Assembly: GCA_038745295.1 (NCBI GenBank)
Contig: JBCDLN010000019.1
Location: forward strand, 1-23,601
Origin: Acuticoccus sp038745295
GTDB taxonomy: Bacteria; Pseudomonadota; Alphaproteobacteria; Rhizobiales; Amorphaceae
Length of the DNA stretch: 23,601 bases
Reading direction: 5' to 3'
A program made the translations under genes and the position numbers. Position 1 is the stretch's first letter. Each line of letters opens with the position of its first letter. This document shows positions 1-7,997 of the stretch, piece by piece. The notes under the pieces are model-generated. The model was not told where the DNA came from and did not search any database. It saw only the letters and a program-made list of their open reading frames with translations.

Positions 1-906
1 ATGCTCCACCTCTCCATCGGCGAAGAAAGTGCAGCGGTGGGCGTCTCGGCCGCGATGCGCGATGGGGACACCTTCACCACCCACCATCGCGGGCACGGGA
101 TCTTCCTCGCCCGCGGCGCCGATCCCCATAAGATGATGGCAGAAATTGCCGGCAAGGCGGACGGCTATTGCGCCGGCAAGGGCGGCTCTATGCACATTGC
201 CGACATGGGGCTTGGTCACCTGGGCGCGAACGCCATTGTGGGCGGCGGCATTCCGGCGGTGGTGGGCGCTGCGCTGGTGGCCAAACGGCGCCAGTCTGGG
301 GCTGTGTCCATCGCCTTCTTCGGCGATGGCGCCATGCAGCAAGGGATCTTGTACGAAAGTATGAACATGGCGGCCCTTTGGGGGCTTCCGGCCCTGTTTG
401 TCTGCATCAACAATCAGTGGGGGATGGGAACGCGGATCGATCAGGCGACCCGCGCCACCGCCCTTCATGAGCGCGCGCTCTCCTTCGGGCTGGAGGGCGA
501 AACAGTGGACGGGCTCGATGTGCGCACCGTCCAAGCGGCGGCGCAGCGCTTGGTGGACGGGGCGCGGATGGGCCGGCCCGGCTTCCTGGCGGTGGACTGC
601 TACCGCTTCTTCGGCCACGCGCGAAAAGACAAAAGCCCCTACCGCAGTGAAGCCGAAGAGGCGGAAGGCCGGCGCAAAGACCCCCTCGTTTTCGCGCGGG
701 AGGCGCTGGTGGCAGACGGCTTAGCCGAGCCAAGCCTTGATGAGATCGACCGCGCGGCCGCTGAGGAGATGGACAGCACCATCGACTTTGCCATCCGCGC
801 CGAAGAGCCCGCGTTGGAGACCATGTTCCGGGACGTTTTTGCGCCGGGAGAACTTGAGCCCGAACCGGTGCGCACCCGCCTTGCCCGCACCATGGCAAGG
901 GACTGA
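1..906 (+). CDS. TPP-dependent acetoin/2-oxoacid dehydrogenase E1 alpha subunit (5' partial)
   Basis: This is the alpha subunit of a thiamine-diphosphate dehydrogenase (acetoin or branched/2-oxoacid type). With E1 beta it decarboxylates or cleaves the substrate and passes the acyl group to lipoyl-E2. Seen in the sequence: HRGHG at about residue 29, GGSMHIAD at about 61, and the TPP/Mg motif starting GDGAMQQG and ending in INNQ. The visible 301 codons begin at the HLSIGEE segment. In the family this lies some 30-40 residues into the protein, so the first in-window ATG is almost certainly internal and the true start lies upstream of base 1. The gene ends 3 nt before E1 beta. AcoA is the closest familiar name because the downstream E2 is AcoC-like, but the substrate cannot be read from sequence, so no symbol is given. 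Confidence 0.93.
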   Translation: MLHLSIGEESAAVGVSAAMRDGDTFTTHHRGHGIFLARGADPHKMMAEIAGKADGYCAGKGGSMHIADMGLGHLGANAIVGGGIPAVVGAALVAKRRQSGAVSIAFFGDGAMQQGILYESMNMAALWGLPALFVCINNQWGMGTRIDQATRATALHERALSFGLEGETVDGLDVRTVQAAAQRLVDGARMGRPGFLAVDCYRFFGHARKDKSPYRSEAEEAEGRRKDPLVFAREALVADGLAEPSLDEIDRAAAEEMDSTIDFAIRAEEPALETMFRDVFAPGELEPEPVRTRLARTMARD

Positions 907-909
907 CCA

Positions 910-1884
910 ATGCCCCTTCTCACCTACCGCGATGCGCTGCGCCAAGCCCTTGCTGATGCCATGCGCGATGACCCCGACATTTTTGTGATTGGCGAAGAGG
1001 TGGGGCGCTATGGCGGCGCCTATGGGGTCACCAAAGGTCTGATCGAGGAGTTTGGTGCTGAGCGCCTTCTCGATACGCCCATCTCGGAAGCTGCTATCGT
1101 GGGAACAGCCGTCGGCGCTGCCATGGCCGGGATGCGGCCTGTGGCTGAGCTGATGTACGTGGACTTTGTGGGCATGACCATGGATCAGCTCGCCAACCAG
1201 GCGGCTAAGATCCGGTATATGTTCGGCGGCCAAATCGGTGTGCCGATGGTCCTGCGCACCCAAGGGGGAACGGGGCGATCGGCGGGCGCGCAACACAGCC
1301 AGAGCCTTGAAGCCTACATCATGCACACCCCTGGTCTGCGCCTTGCGATGCCGGCGACAGTTGCCGATGCCTATCATCTGTTGCGTCAAGCGCTCACGCA
1401 GCCTGACCCTGTGGTGTTCATCGAACACAAAGCGCTCTATGCCCGCAGCGAAGACGTGGACCTTGCCGCCCCTGTCCCTGCATGGGGGAAGGCCGCGGTG
1501 CGCCGGACCGGCGATGACATTGTCATCGTCACCTATTCGCGCCAGCTCCACTACGTCATGGACGCAGCCCAAACCCTCGCCGCAGAGGGGATCGAGGCGA
1601 CTGTCATTGATGTGCGCACCCTCAACCCGCTCGATTTTGACACCATCGGCACCGCTGTTGAGCGGGTAGGAAAGGCCATGGTGGTCTCTGAAGGGCCGAT
1701 GACAGCTGGGGTTGCCGCTGAACTTGCCGCACGGATTTCGGAGGAGTGTTTTGACTTCTTGGAGGACCCTGTCCTGCGGGTTGCGGGAGAAGATATCCCG
1801 ATCTCTGTGTCGGTGGCGCTGGAGGCGGGTTCTGTCCCCTCGCCGTCCATGATTGTGGATGCCGGCCGGGCGCTCGCCTCGTGA
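910..1884 (+). CDS. TPP-dependent acetoin/2-oxoacid dehydrogenase E1 beta subunit
   Basis: This is the beta subunit of the same E1 heterotetramer and forms half of each TPP site. Its 324 aa is the usual family length. Conserved segments are visible: GEEVGRYGGAYGVTKGL near residue 28, DTPISEAAIVGTAVGAA near 58, the transketolase central core, and a C-terminal domain with IDVRTLNPLD near 237. The ATG at 910 is preceded by AAGGGA at 896-901, a plausible Shine-Dalgarno. The gene ends in a GTGA overlap with the E2 gene: the GTG start at 1881 overlaps the TGA stop at 1882-1884, so the two are probably translationally coupled. It is AcoB-like by context. A pyruvate or branched-chain oxoacid dehydrogenase is possible but less likely, given the unusual E2 that follows. 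Confidence 0.95.
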   Translation: MPLLTYRDALRQALADAMRDDPDIFVIGEEVGRYGGAYGVTKGLIEEFGAERLLDTPISEAAIVGTAVGAAMAGMRPVAELMYVDFVGMTMDQLANQAAKIRYMFGGQIGVPMVLRTQGGTGRSAGAQHSQSLEAYIMHTPGLRLAMPATVADAYHLLRQALTQPDPVVFIEHKALYARSEDVDLAAPVPAWGKAAVRRTGDDIVIVTYSRQLHYVMDAAQTLAAEGIEATVIDVRTLNPLDFDTIGTAVERVGKAMVVSEGPMTAGVAAELAARISEECFDFLEDPVLRVAGEDIPISVSVALEAGSVPSPSMIVDAGRALAS

Positions 1885-3251
1885 GCGAAGTGACGCTGTC
1901 CTTACCGCGTCTGGGCGAGACCATGGAGGAAGGCCAGATCGTCGCCTGGCTCGTGAAGCTTGGTGAACCCTTTGAGCGGGGCCAGGCCATCTTAGACCTC
2001 GAAACGGATAAGACCGTTGTGGAAGTGCCTGCGCTGGGGGCGGGGACGATCACCAAAACCTTAGCCGAGCCTGGGGAGCGCGTGGCAGTCGGCGCGCCCA
2101 TCGCTACCATCGATATCGGCGATGGGCCGGACTGGACCCGCGAGGATGATGGCAAAGATGGCGGCGACGAGGCGAAGGCAGAACCTGCGCCAGCTCCGCT
2201 CGCGGACCCGTCAGCCACCCTCGTCGACCCGGCAGTGGCACTTGCGCCCGACCCGGCCCTTGCGCCCGACCCGGCCCTTGCGCCCGGAGCAACGCCGTCA
2301 CCCAACCCCGGAAATGCTGGGGCACCCATCCCAAGCCCAGCGCCGCCCGCAGCACCTGGGGCGCGACCCCGTGCAACGCCAGCTGCGCGGCGCTTGGCGC
2401 GGCGCCAAGGGGTGTCCATTGGAGCGCTCACCGGAACCGGCCGGCGTGGCCGCATAGAGGTGGCGGACGTTGCGGCAGCAGGGGCTTTGGTAGACGTGCG
2501 CTTTTGCGGGCCGGTGGCGATCCGCGAGGCGGGACCGGCGGGCGGCGCGCCGGTCTTCCTTCTCCATGGCTTTGCTGGGGATGGGACCACCTTCACCCAG
2601 CTCATGCGCGCGCTCAGCAAAAGCGGGCGACAGGTTGTGGCCGCCGATCTGCCAGGCCATGGGGCGACCCGAGCCGAAGCTCTCTCGCTCGATGACCTTC
2701 ACCAGGGGATGGAGAGCGTTTGTGACGCCGCGTTTGGCGATGGGCCGATCCACCTCGTGGCCCATTCCATGGGCGCTGTGCCGGCGGTGGCGCTTGCCCA
2801 ACGGCGGCCGCTCCATAGTCTCACCCTGATTGCCCCAGTTGGGCTCGGCCTCTTCATCGATGCCCCCTTCCTGGATGGTGTGGCCGCAGGCCCCAGCGCA
2901 GGCGAGCTCTCCCACCTTCTATCAAGGCTTACCAACGGTCCCTCGCCGCTCTCGCGCGATGCCATTGACGCTTTGTCCCAGGAGCTTGCCAAGGGCCGCT
3001 TGCGTCACCTCGTTGGCGCCATCCACGGTGCGGCCGGGCAGCGGATTGATCTTCGCAAAGACCTTGCCACACTTGCCAAGGACACTGCGGTGCGGCTGAT
3101 CATCGGCCACCAGGATCAGATCCTCAATTGGCGTGATTGCCTTGACGTCTCGGCCCATATCGCCGTCCACCATCTGCCGCGCGCAGGGCACATGCCCCAC
3201 TGGGACGACCCCAAGAGTGTTGCTGACATCATCATGCGTGCCAGCGCATGA
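1881..3251 (+). CDS. AcoC-like dihydrolipoamide acyltransferase (E2) with alpha/beta-hydrolase catalytic domain
   Basis: This is the E2 component of the dehydrogenase complex, 456 aa, in three parts. Residues 1-78 are a lipoyl domain with the lipoylation site ETDKT at Lys44. Residues about 90-155 are a Pro/Ala-rich linker containing a tandem LAPDPA repeat. Residues about 155-195 are a peripheral subunit-binding domain (ATPAARRLARRQGVSIGAL). The rest, about 200-456, is not the usual chloramphenicol-acetyltransferase-like E2 core. It is an alpha/beta-hydrolase fold with FLLHGFAGDG, the nucleophile elbow AHSMGA (Ser296) and a C-terminal RAGHMPHW (His437). That architecture is typical of acetoin dehydrogenase AcoC. 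The GTG start overlaps the E1 beta stop by 4 nt, with no strong Shine-Dalgarno. No E3 (dihydrolipoamide dehydrogenase) gene is in the window. The substrate is inferred to be acetoin or a related alpha-hydroxyketone. Confidence 0.9.
   Translation: MSEVTLSLPRLGETMEEGQIVAWLVKLGEPFERGQAILDLETDKTVVEVPALGAGTITKTLAEPGERVAVGAPIATIDIGDGPDWTREDDGKDGGDEAKAEPAPAPLADPSATLVDPAVALAPDPALAPDPALAPGATPSPNPGNAGAPIPSPAPPAAPGARPRATPAARRLARRQGVSIGALTGTGRRGRIEVADVAAAGALVDVRFCGPVAIREAGPAGGAPVFLLHGFAGDGTTFTQLMRALSKSGRQVVAADLPGHGATRAEALSLDDLHQGMESVCDAAFGDGPIHLVAHSMGAVPAVALAQRRPLHSLTLIAPVGLGLFIDAPFLDGVAAGPSAGELSHLLSRLTNGPSPLSRDAIDALSQELAKGRLRHLVGAIHGAAGQRIDLRKDLATLAKDTAVRLIIGHQDQILNWRDCLDVSAHIAVHHLPRAGHMPHWDDPKSVADIIMRASA
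2241..2286 (+). repeat. 18-bp tandem repeat in the E2 linker
   Basis: The 18-bp unit CTTGCGCCCGACCCGGCC is present in about 2.5 perfect copies (2241-2258, 2259-2276, partial 2277-2286). It encodes repeated LAPDPA in the flexible Ala/Pro linker between the lipoyl and E3-binding domains. The period is a multiple of three, so copy-number change would keep the frame. Confidence 0.9.
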
Positions 3252-3333
3252 TCGCACAGGCACCCTCAAAAGGCTGGCTCTGAAGCCCTCGTGCTAAGCC
3301 GGCGCAAAACACAATGATAAGAAAGGAGCGCCC

Positions 3334-4824
3334 GTGGCCTATTTTCTGACCGTTGATGGAGGCACCGAATCGCTGCGAGCGCGCATCTACGATGCGTCCG
3401 GCACCTGCCTGGCAAGCCATGCCGACCCCTACCGCACAGCCTTTTCGGCCGGCGCACGGGCTGAACAGGACCCCGCTGACTGGTGGCAAAACTTTGTGTC
3501 TGCAAGCAGAGCGGCCATCCAAAAGGCAGGCATTGCCGGGGCCGACATTGAAGCGATCGCCTACGCCACGACAAGCTGCTCGGTGGTGGCGCTCGATGAA
3601 AACGGCGATGCGTTGCGCCCCGCGCTCATCTGGATGGATTTGCGCGCCCACGAAGAAGCGCAGATGGTGCTCGCCACCGGCGATCTGGCACTGGCGATCA
3701 ACGGGGCCGGGTCGGGACCAGTTTCAGCCGAATGGATGCTGCCCAAAGCGCTCTGGCTGAAACGCAACGAGCCCGCCATTTTCGATGCCGCCCATAGGAT
3801 CTGCGAATACCAAGACTTCCTGACCTATAAGCTCACCGGTGAGTGGGCGGCGAGCCTCGATAATGTCGGCCTCAGATGGCACTACCGCAACGATGCGGGC
3901 GGTTGGGCCGGCTCCCTCGCGAGGGCCCTGGGGCTAGAGGCGATCTTGGACAAATGGCCGCCGCGGGTCGTCGCCCCCGGTGAGGTGGTCGGAACGCTAA
4001 CGGCGAAGGCCGCCGAGGCGCTTGGCCTTCCCCAGTCGGTGAAGGTGGTGCAGGGCGGGGCCGATGCGCTCATCGGAATGATCGGTCTTGGCGTTGCAAA
4101 GCCGGGGCAACTGGCGCTGATCACCGGCTCGTCTCACCTTCAATTCGGTGTCACCGATGCGCCGCTTTACGCCCAAGGCGTTTGGGGGGCCTACGCCGAC
4201 ATCGTCTATCCTGGCCGCTACATTGTTGAAGGGGGGCAAACCTCCACTGGCTCCATCATCAACTGGTTGGGACGGCTCACCGGCGGGCTCGACTATGGCG
4301 AACTCAATGAAAAGGCCGCCACCTTGGAGCCCGGCTGCGATGGCCTCATTGTGCAGGACCACTTCCAAGGCAACCGCACGCCCTACACCGATCCGCTGTC
4401 GCGCGGTGCCATCATCGGGCTGACCTTGGCCCATGAACGGCATCATATTTTCCGCGCCATCATGGAAGGGATCTCCTTTGGCACCAAGGCGATCCTCGAT
4501 GCGTTTGCGCGGGCGGGCTATCGCGGCTCAGAGATCACGGTTGGCGGCGGGGCGACGGCGTCTCCTTTGTGGGTGCAAATCCATGCCGATACCGCTGGGC
4601 TTCCCGTCCGGGTGCCAGCATCGGCTGATGCGCCGTCAGTGGGGTCGGCTGTGCTCGCCGCCCATGGTGCGGGCCACTTTGCCACCATCGATGAAGGGAT
4701 CGAGGCGATGGTGGCACCGGGCCACACCGTCGACCCCATTCCAGAAAACGTTGCCCGATATCAGGAGATCTACCCGCGCTACCTCGCGCTCTATCCCGCA
4801 GCGAAGGGTGTTCTGAACACCTAG
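3334..4824 (+). CDS. FGGY-family carbohydrate kinase (ribulokinase-like)
   Basis: This is an ATP-dependent sugar or polyol kinase of the FGGY family, 496 aa, the normal length. Visible motifs are the N-terminal phosphate loop TVDGGTESLRARIYD (residues 6-20), GGADALIG with the likely catalytic base Asp244, the substrate/hinge segment GNRTPYTDPLSRG, and the C-terminal nucleotide signature GGGATASPLW at about 404-413. The GNR-P-D-RG segment resembles ribulokinase/D-ribulokinase relatives more than glycerol kinase. The GTG start at 3334 is fixed by AAAGGAG at 3322-3328 with a 5-nt spacer. It lies 82 nt after the E2 gene on the same strand, so co-transcription is likely. The context suggests a sugar or deoxyketose whose breakdown also uses the acetoin-type dehydrogenase. 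The actual substrate cannot be told from sequence. Confidence 0.88.
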   Translation: MAYFLTVDGGTESLRARIYDASGTCLASHADPYRTAFSAGARAEQDPADWWQNFVSASRAAIQKAGIAGADIEAIAYATTSCSVVALDENGDALRPALIWMDLRAHEEAQMVLATGDLALAINGAGSGPVSAEWMLPKALWLKRNEPAIFDAAHRICEYQDFLTYKLTGEWAASLDNVGLRWHYRNDAGGWAGSLARALGLEAILDKWPPRVVAPGEVVGTLTAKAAEALGLPQSVKVVQGGADALIGMIGLGVAKPGQLALITGSSHLQFGVTDAPLYAQGVWGAYADIVYPGRYIVEGGQTSTGSIINWLGRLTGGLDYGELNEKAATLEPGCDGLIVQDHFQGNRTPYTDPLSRGAIIGLTLAHERHHIFRAIMEGISFGTKAILDAFARAGYRGSEITVGGGATASPLWVQIHADTAGLPVRVPASADAPSVGSAVLAAHGAGHFATIDEGIEAMVAPGHTVDPIPENVARYQEIYPRYLALYPAAKGVLNT

Positions 4825-4988
4825 GTCGGGATGCTGTTATTGGTCGTCCATACACGACGATCAGGCAACACTGGGCCCGCCCCGCGCACCCACCGGCGGT
4901 CCCGCCTAGGTGTAGAAGCTATGAAGGTTGTTCACTCTCAGCTGTGCCAAATCTCAGAAGTGCTCCCCAAGAACCCTTCACATGTTCC

Positions 4989-5005
4989 TTTGGTGGGACA
5001 CCAAA
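4989..5005. other. Small perfect hairpin
   Basis: TTTGGTG and CACCAAA form a perfect 7-bp stem with a GGA loop. There is no adjacent T-tract. It lies 36 nt from the larger inverted repeat and may be part of the same element. Confidence 0.55.
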
Positions 5006-5040
5006 CAGCGACGTTCCTTCGGAGCCGACACGGTCAGAAC

Positions 5041-5109
5041 CCCGCGGTGGGCCTGATGGGTCAACCCCGAAGAGCGAAGCGTGGGTTGATGCATCAGGCC
5101 CACGGCGGG
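5041..5109. repeat. 27-bp imperfect inverted repeat (palindromic element or bidirectional terminator)
   Basis: The left arm is 5041-5067 and the right arm 5083-5109. The reverse complement of the right arm matches the left arm at 24 of 27 positions, with mismatches only at one base near the outer end and two adjacent bases inside. The loop is 15 nt (5068-5082). The longest perfect block is GTGGGCCTGATG. It sits between two convergent genes, where a bidirectional terminator would be expected, but no T-run follows on either strand. The size and near-symmetry also fit a REP- or MITE-like dispersed palindrome. Confidence 0.8.
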
Positions 5110-5189
5110 ACAATTGACCATAGGCGGGAGCAGTGAGGCACGGCCCCATACGGCGGTTCCGCCATGAACAACGGTGATGGAAACGACAT

Positions 5190-7997
5190 CTAAGTGGGCA
5201 ATGCCGTCACCCTTGCACCGCACAGCTTGAATTCGGGGATCTTGCCATAGGGGTCGAGCGCCGGGTTGGTGAGAACGTTCGCAGGCGCTTCACCAAAGCA
5301 AAACGGGATGAAGATTGAGCCGGGGGCAAGGTCGCGCCCCGTCCTGAGGCTGAGGTTCACATGCCCGCGGCGGGTCTCCACCTGCACCATCTGATTTTCG
5401 TGGAGCCCGAGGCGCTCGATGTCGACCGGGTGCATCGAAACTGTCGGCGCCGGTTCGTGGATGTTGAGAGCTGCGGAATGGCGCGTCATCGCGCCGGTGT
5501 GCCAATGCTCAAGAAGCCGCCCGGTGGATAAGAGCATCGGATAGTCATCGTCCGGCATCTCATCAGGCGGCACAAGCGTGGTGGGCACCAACTTCGCGCG
5601 GCCGCCCTCAATGGGGAAGCCGGCGCCGAACATGATGTCGTCTCCATGGGCGCCTTCGGTGGCGACGGGGTAGGTGACGGCGCCGTCCGCTTCGAGCCGA
5701 TCCCAGCCAATATGGTCCAGCGAGTGCATATGGCTGGCCATCTCAGCGTAGACCTCGCTGATGTGGCCGTAGGACCAGCCGAGCCCCATCTGGTTGGCCA
5801 GCGCCACAATCAGCTCCCAATCCTGGCGCGCCTCGCCGGGTGGGTCGAACGCGGCCCTGTTCATTTGGACTTGGCGGTTGGTGTTGGTGGTTGTCCCGCA
5901 CTTTTCGGCCTGAGCAGAGGCGGGGAAAATCACGTCTGCTTGCCACGCTGTTTCGGTGAGGAAAATGTCCTGCACCACCAGGTGGTCGAGCGATGCCAGC
6001 GCTTCCCGGGCGTGCTGCTGGTCAGGGTCTGACATCGCCGGGTTCTCGCCCATGATGTACATGCCCCTGATGGCGCCGGCGCGAATGCTGTTGATGATCT
6101 CCACAACGGTGAGGCCAGGGTTGGCATCAAGGGCGCGGCCCCAGCTTTCCTCGTAACCGGCGCGCACGCTGAGGGCCCCAGCGTCGCGGTAGTCTGGATA
6201 GTACATGGGGATGAGGCCGGCATCCGAGGCGCCTTGCACGTTGTTTTGTCCGCGCAAGGGATGAAGCCCCGTCCCCTCGCGCCCCACGTGGCCTGTGATG
6301 AGGCACAGCGCAATCAAGGCGCGCGCATTGTCGGTCCCGTGAACGTGCTGGCTCACTCCCATGCCCCAAAAGATGATGGCGCGCTCAGCGGTGGCAAACG
6401 TGCGCGCCACCTCCCTGATGGTATCGGCATCAACGCCGGCAATGGGCGCCATCGCTTCGGGCGAGAACGACATGATGGCGTCTTTTAACGCCTCAAACCC
6501 ATCAACATGGTCTTCGATGTAGCGCGCGTTGGTGAGCCCTTCGGTGATGATGACGTGGATCATCGCATTGAGGAGCGCCACATCCCGTCCGCCCTTGAAG
6601 ACAACCGGATGGGTGGCAAACCGCATCAGCCCTTGCTGGCGCGGGTCCATAACGATGAGCTTTGCCCCCCGTTTGGCTGCCGCTTTGATGAAGGTGGCTG
6701 CCACGGGGTGGTTCTGCTCAGGCCGCGCGCCGATGACGAGAATGCAGTCCGCATCGTCAACCGCGGTGAAGGGGGCTGAGACGGCGCCTGAGCCGATCCC
6801 CTCCATGAGCGCTGCCACCGAGGACGCATGGCATAGCCTGGTGCAGTGGTCGACGTTGTTGGTGCCAAAGCCTTGGCGGATCAGCTTTTGAAAAAGGTAC
6901 GCCTCTTCGTTGGTGCCCTTTGCGGAGCCAAACCCTGAGAGCGCCTGGCTGCCATAGGTGCCCAAAACTGTCAGGAAGCCTGCGCCTGCCTTATGGAGAG
7001 CTTCGTCCCATGTCGCTTCTCTAAAGACCTTATGGCGGTCCTCAAATGAAAGGCGCATGCCGGCCGACTTCGGCGCGTCCTCCCGCCTGATCAGGGGCTT
7101 GGTGAGCCGATCGGGGCTCATCACATAGTCGTAGCCGAACCGGCCTTTGACACACAGCCGGTTGTGGTTCGCCGGCCCATCGCGCCCGTCCACCTTGATG
7201 ATTTTGTCGTCTTTGACATGGACCGTCGTTTGGCAGCCGACGCCGCAGAAGGGGCAGACAGTGTCGGTGGTGCTATCGGCAACGTGAACCTTCTGCGTGC
7301 CGGCCTCATTCATCACCGTCCGCTCCAGAAGTGCGCCCGTGGGGCAGGCGGACACGCACTCCCCGCACGCCACGCAGGTGGATTGGCCCATGGGATCGGC
7401 CGCATCGAAAGCGGGCATCGCGTCAAGGCCGCGCCCTGCCATGCCGATCACGTCGTTGGACTGAACATCGACACAGGCGCGTTCGCAAAGGTTGCACGCA
7501 ATGCAGGCGTCTAAGTTGACCACGATCGATGGGTGCGAGGCATCACGGAAGATGCTGTCGAGGGGGATCGTGCCCCCTGCGGCGGGGCGGGTTGAGGCAA
7601 AGCGCCGATCCTCGCCAAGGTCCGTGAGGGCGGCTTGGGTCCAAAACGCGGCGTCTGGATCGGGGCCATCCTCGCGGGCGGGCATGTCGGACGCCAACAG
7701 CTCGAACACCAGCTTGCGGTTCTTCTCCACTCGCGGGCTCTTGGTGGTGACGCGCATCCCATCCGCGGGCTTGCGCACGCATGACGCAGCAAGGGTCCGC
7801 TCGCCGTCGATCTCGACCATGCAGGCTCTGCAGTTGCCGTCGGGCGTATAGCCAGGCGCATCGCGGTGGCAAAGGTGGGGGATCTTGGTGCCGCTGCGCT
7901 TGGCGACATCGAAGATGGTTTCCCCTTCAGCGGCACTGACCGTTTCGCCGTCGAGGGTGAAGGTGATGAGCTTGGGTTGGAGGAAGGGGGCGTTCAA
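5190..7997 (-). CDS. fdhA: NAD-dependent formate dehydrogenase, catalytic (molybdo/tungsto-bis-MGD) subunit
   Basis: Oxidises formate to CO2 at a Mo or W bis-MGD centre and passes electrons through Fe-S clusters to the NAD-reducing partner subunit encoded just upstream. It is a cytoplasmic protein of 935 aa. Domains in order: a NuoG-like [2Fe-2S] domain (Cys43, Cys56, Cys59, Cys73), a pair of [4Fe-4S] motifs (CIACNLCERAC and CVACGECVSACP), the proximal cluster motif CPFCGVGC, then molybdopterin oxidoreductase and C-terminal dinucleotide-binding domains. The metal ligand is a cysteine, Cys389 followed by His390 in CTRLCHASS, so this is a non-selenocysteine enzyme. The start is TTG at 7997, overlapping the stop of the upstream gene by 4 nt, with GGAGAGGA just before it. 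Its pairing with a fused partner resembles Methylobacterium Fdh1A. No FdhD/FdsC sulfurtransferase or FdsD gene lies nearby. Confidence 0.95.
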   Translation of the reverse strand: MNAPFLQPKLITFTLDGETVSAAEGETIFDVAKRSGTKIPHLCHRDAPGYTPDGNCRACMVEIDGERTLAASCVRKPADGMRVTTKSPRVEKNRKLVFELLASDMPAREDGPDPDAAFWTQAALTDLGEDRRFASTRPAAGGTIPLDSIFRDASHPSIVVNLDACIACNLCERACVDVQSNDVIGMAGRGLDAMPAFDAADPMGQSTCVACGECVSACPTGALLERTVMNEAGTQKVHVADSTTDTVCPFCGVGCQTTVHVKDDKIIKVDGRDGPANHNRLCVKGRFGYDYVMSPDRLTKPLIRREDAPKSAGMRLSFEDRHKVFREATWDEALHKAGAGFLTVLGTYGSQALSGFGSAKGTNEEAYLFQKLIRQGFGTNNVDHCTRLCHASSVAALMEGIGSGAVSAPFTAVDDADCILVIGARPEQNHPVAATFIKAAAKRGAKLIVMDPRQQGLMRFATHPVVFKGGRDVALLNAMIHVIITEGLTNARYIEDHVDGFEALKDAIMSFSPEAMAPIAGVDADTIREVARTFATAERAIIFWGMGVSQHVHGTDNARALIALCLITGHVGREGTGLHPLRGQNNVQGASDAGLIPMYYPDYRDAGALSVRAGYEESWGRALDANPGLTVVEIINSIRAGAIRGMYIMGENPAMSDPDQQHAREALASLDHLVVQDIFLTETAWQADVIFPASAQAEKCGTTTNTNRQVQMNRAAFDPPGEARQDWELIVALANQMGLGWSYGHISEVYAEMASHMHSLDHIGWDRLEADGAVTYPVATEGAHGDDIMFGAGFPIEGGRAKLVPTTLVPPDEMPDDDYPMLLSTGRLLEHWHTGAMTRHSAALNIHEPAPTVSMHPVDIERLGLHENQMVQVETRRGHVNLSLRTGRDLAPGSIFIPFCFGEAPANVLTNPALDPYGKIPEFKLCGARVTALPT

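Larger units (their letters stand above)
4825..5189. other. Intergenic region between convergent genes (FGGY kinase and formate dehydrogenase)
   Basis: This is a 365-nt gap with no supported gene. Open frames on both strands are short and unrecognised, and none has a convincing ribosome site. The stretch around 4915-5035 is visibly less GC-rich than its neighbours. It contains the hairpin at 4989-5005 (TTTGGTG, loop GGA, CACCAAA) and the large inverted repeat at 5041-5109. GTTCCTT occurs twice, near 4984 and near 5013. The region probably provides transcription termination for both flanking genes. It may also be the remnant of a small palindromic mobile element. Confidence 0.7.

Noticed and set aside
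721..1572. 283-codon minus-strand frame opposite E1 alpha and E1 beta
   Set aside because: It is antisense to two clearly conserved enzyme genes and has no family motifs; long shadow frames are expected at high GC.
1622..2620. 332-codon minus-strand frame opposite the E2 gene
   Set aside because: Low-complexity Ala/Gly/Ser/Arg translation caused by the Pro/Ala linker on the other strand; no domain seen.
4919..5149. 76-codon minus-strand frame in the intergenic gap
   Set aside because: Somewhat protein-like, with two SLFGV copies, but it crosses the large palindrome, has no ribosome site and matches no family I recognise. Kept only as part of the intergenic description.
6825..6840. Possible selenocysteine in formate dehydrogenase
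   Set aside because: The active-site codon reads as cysteine (TGC on the minus strand) and there is no in-frame TGA, so no selenocysteine is needed.
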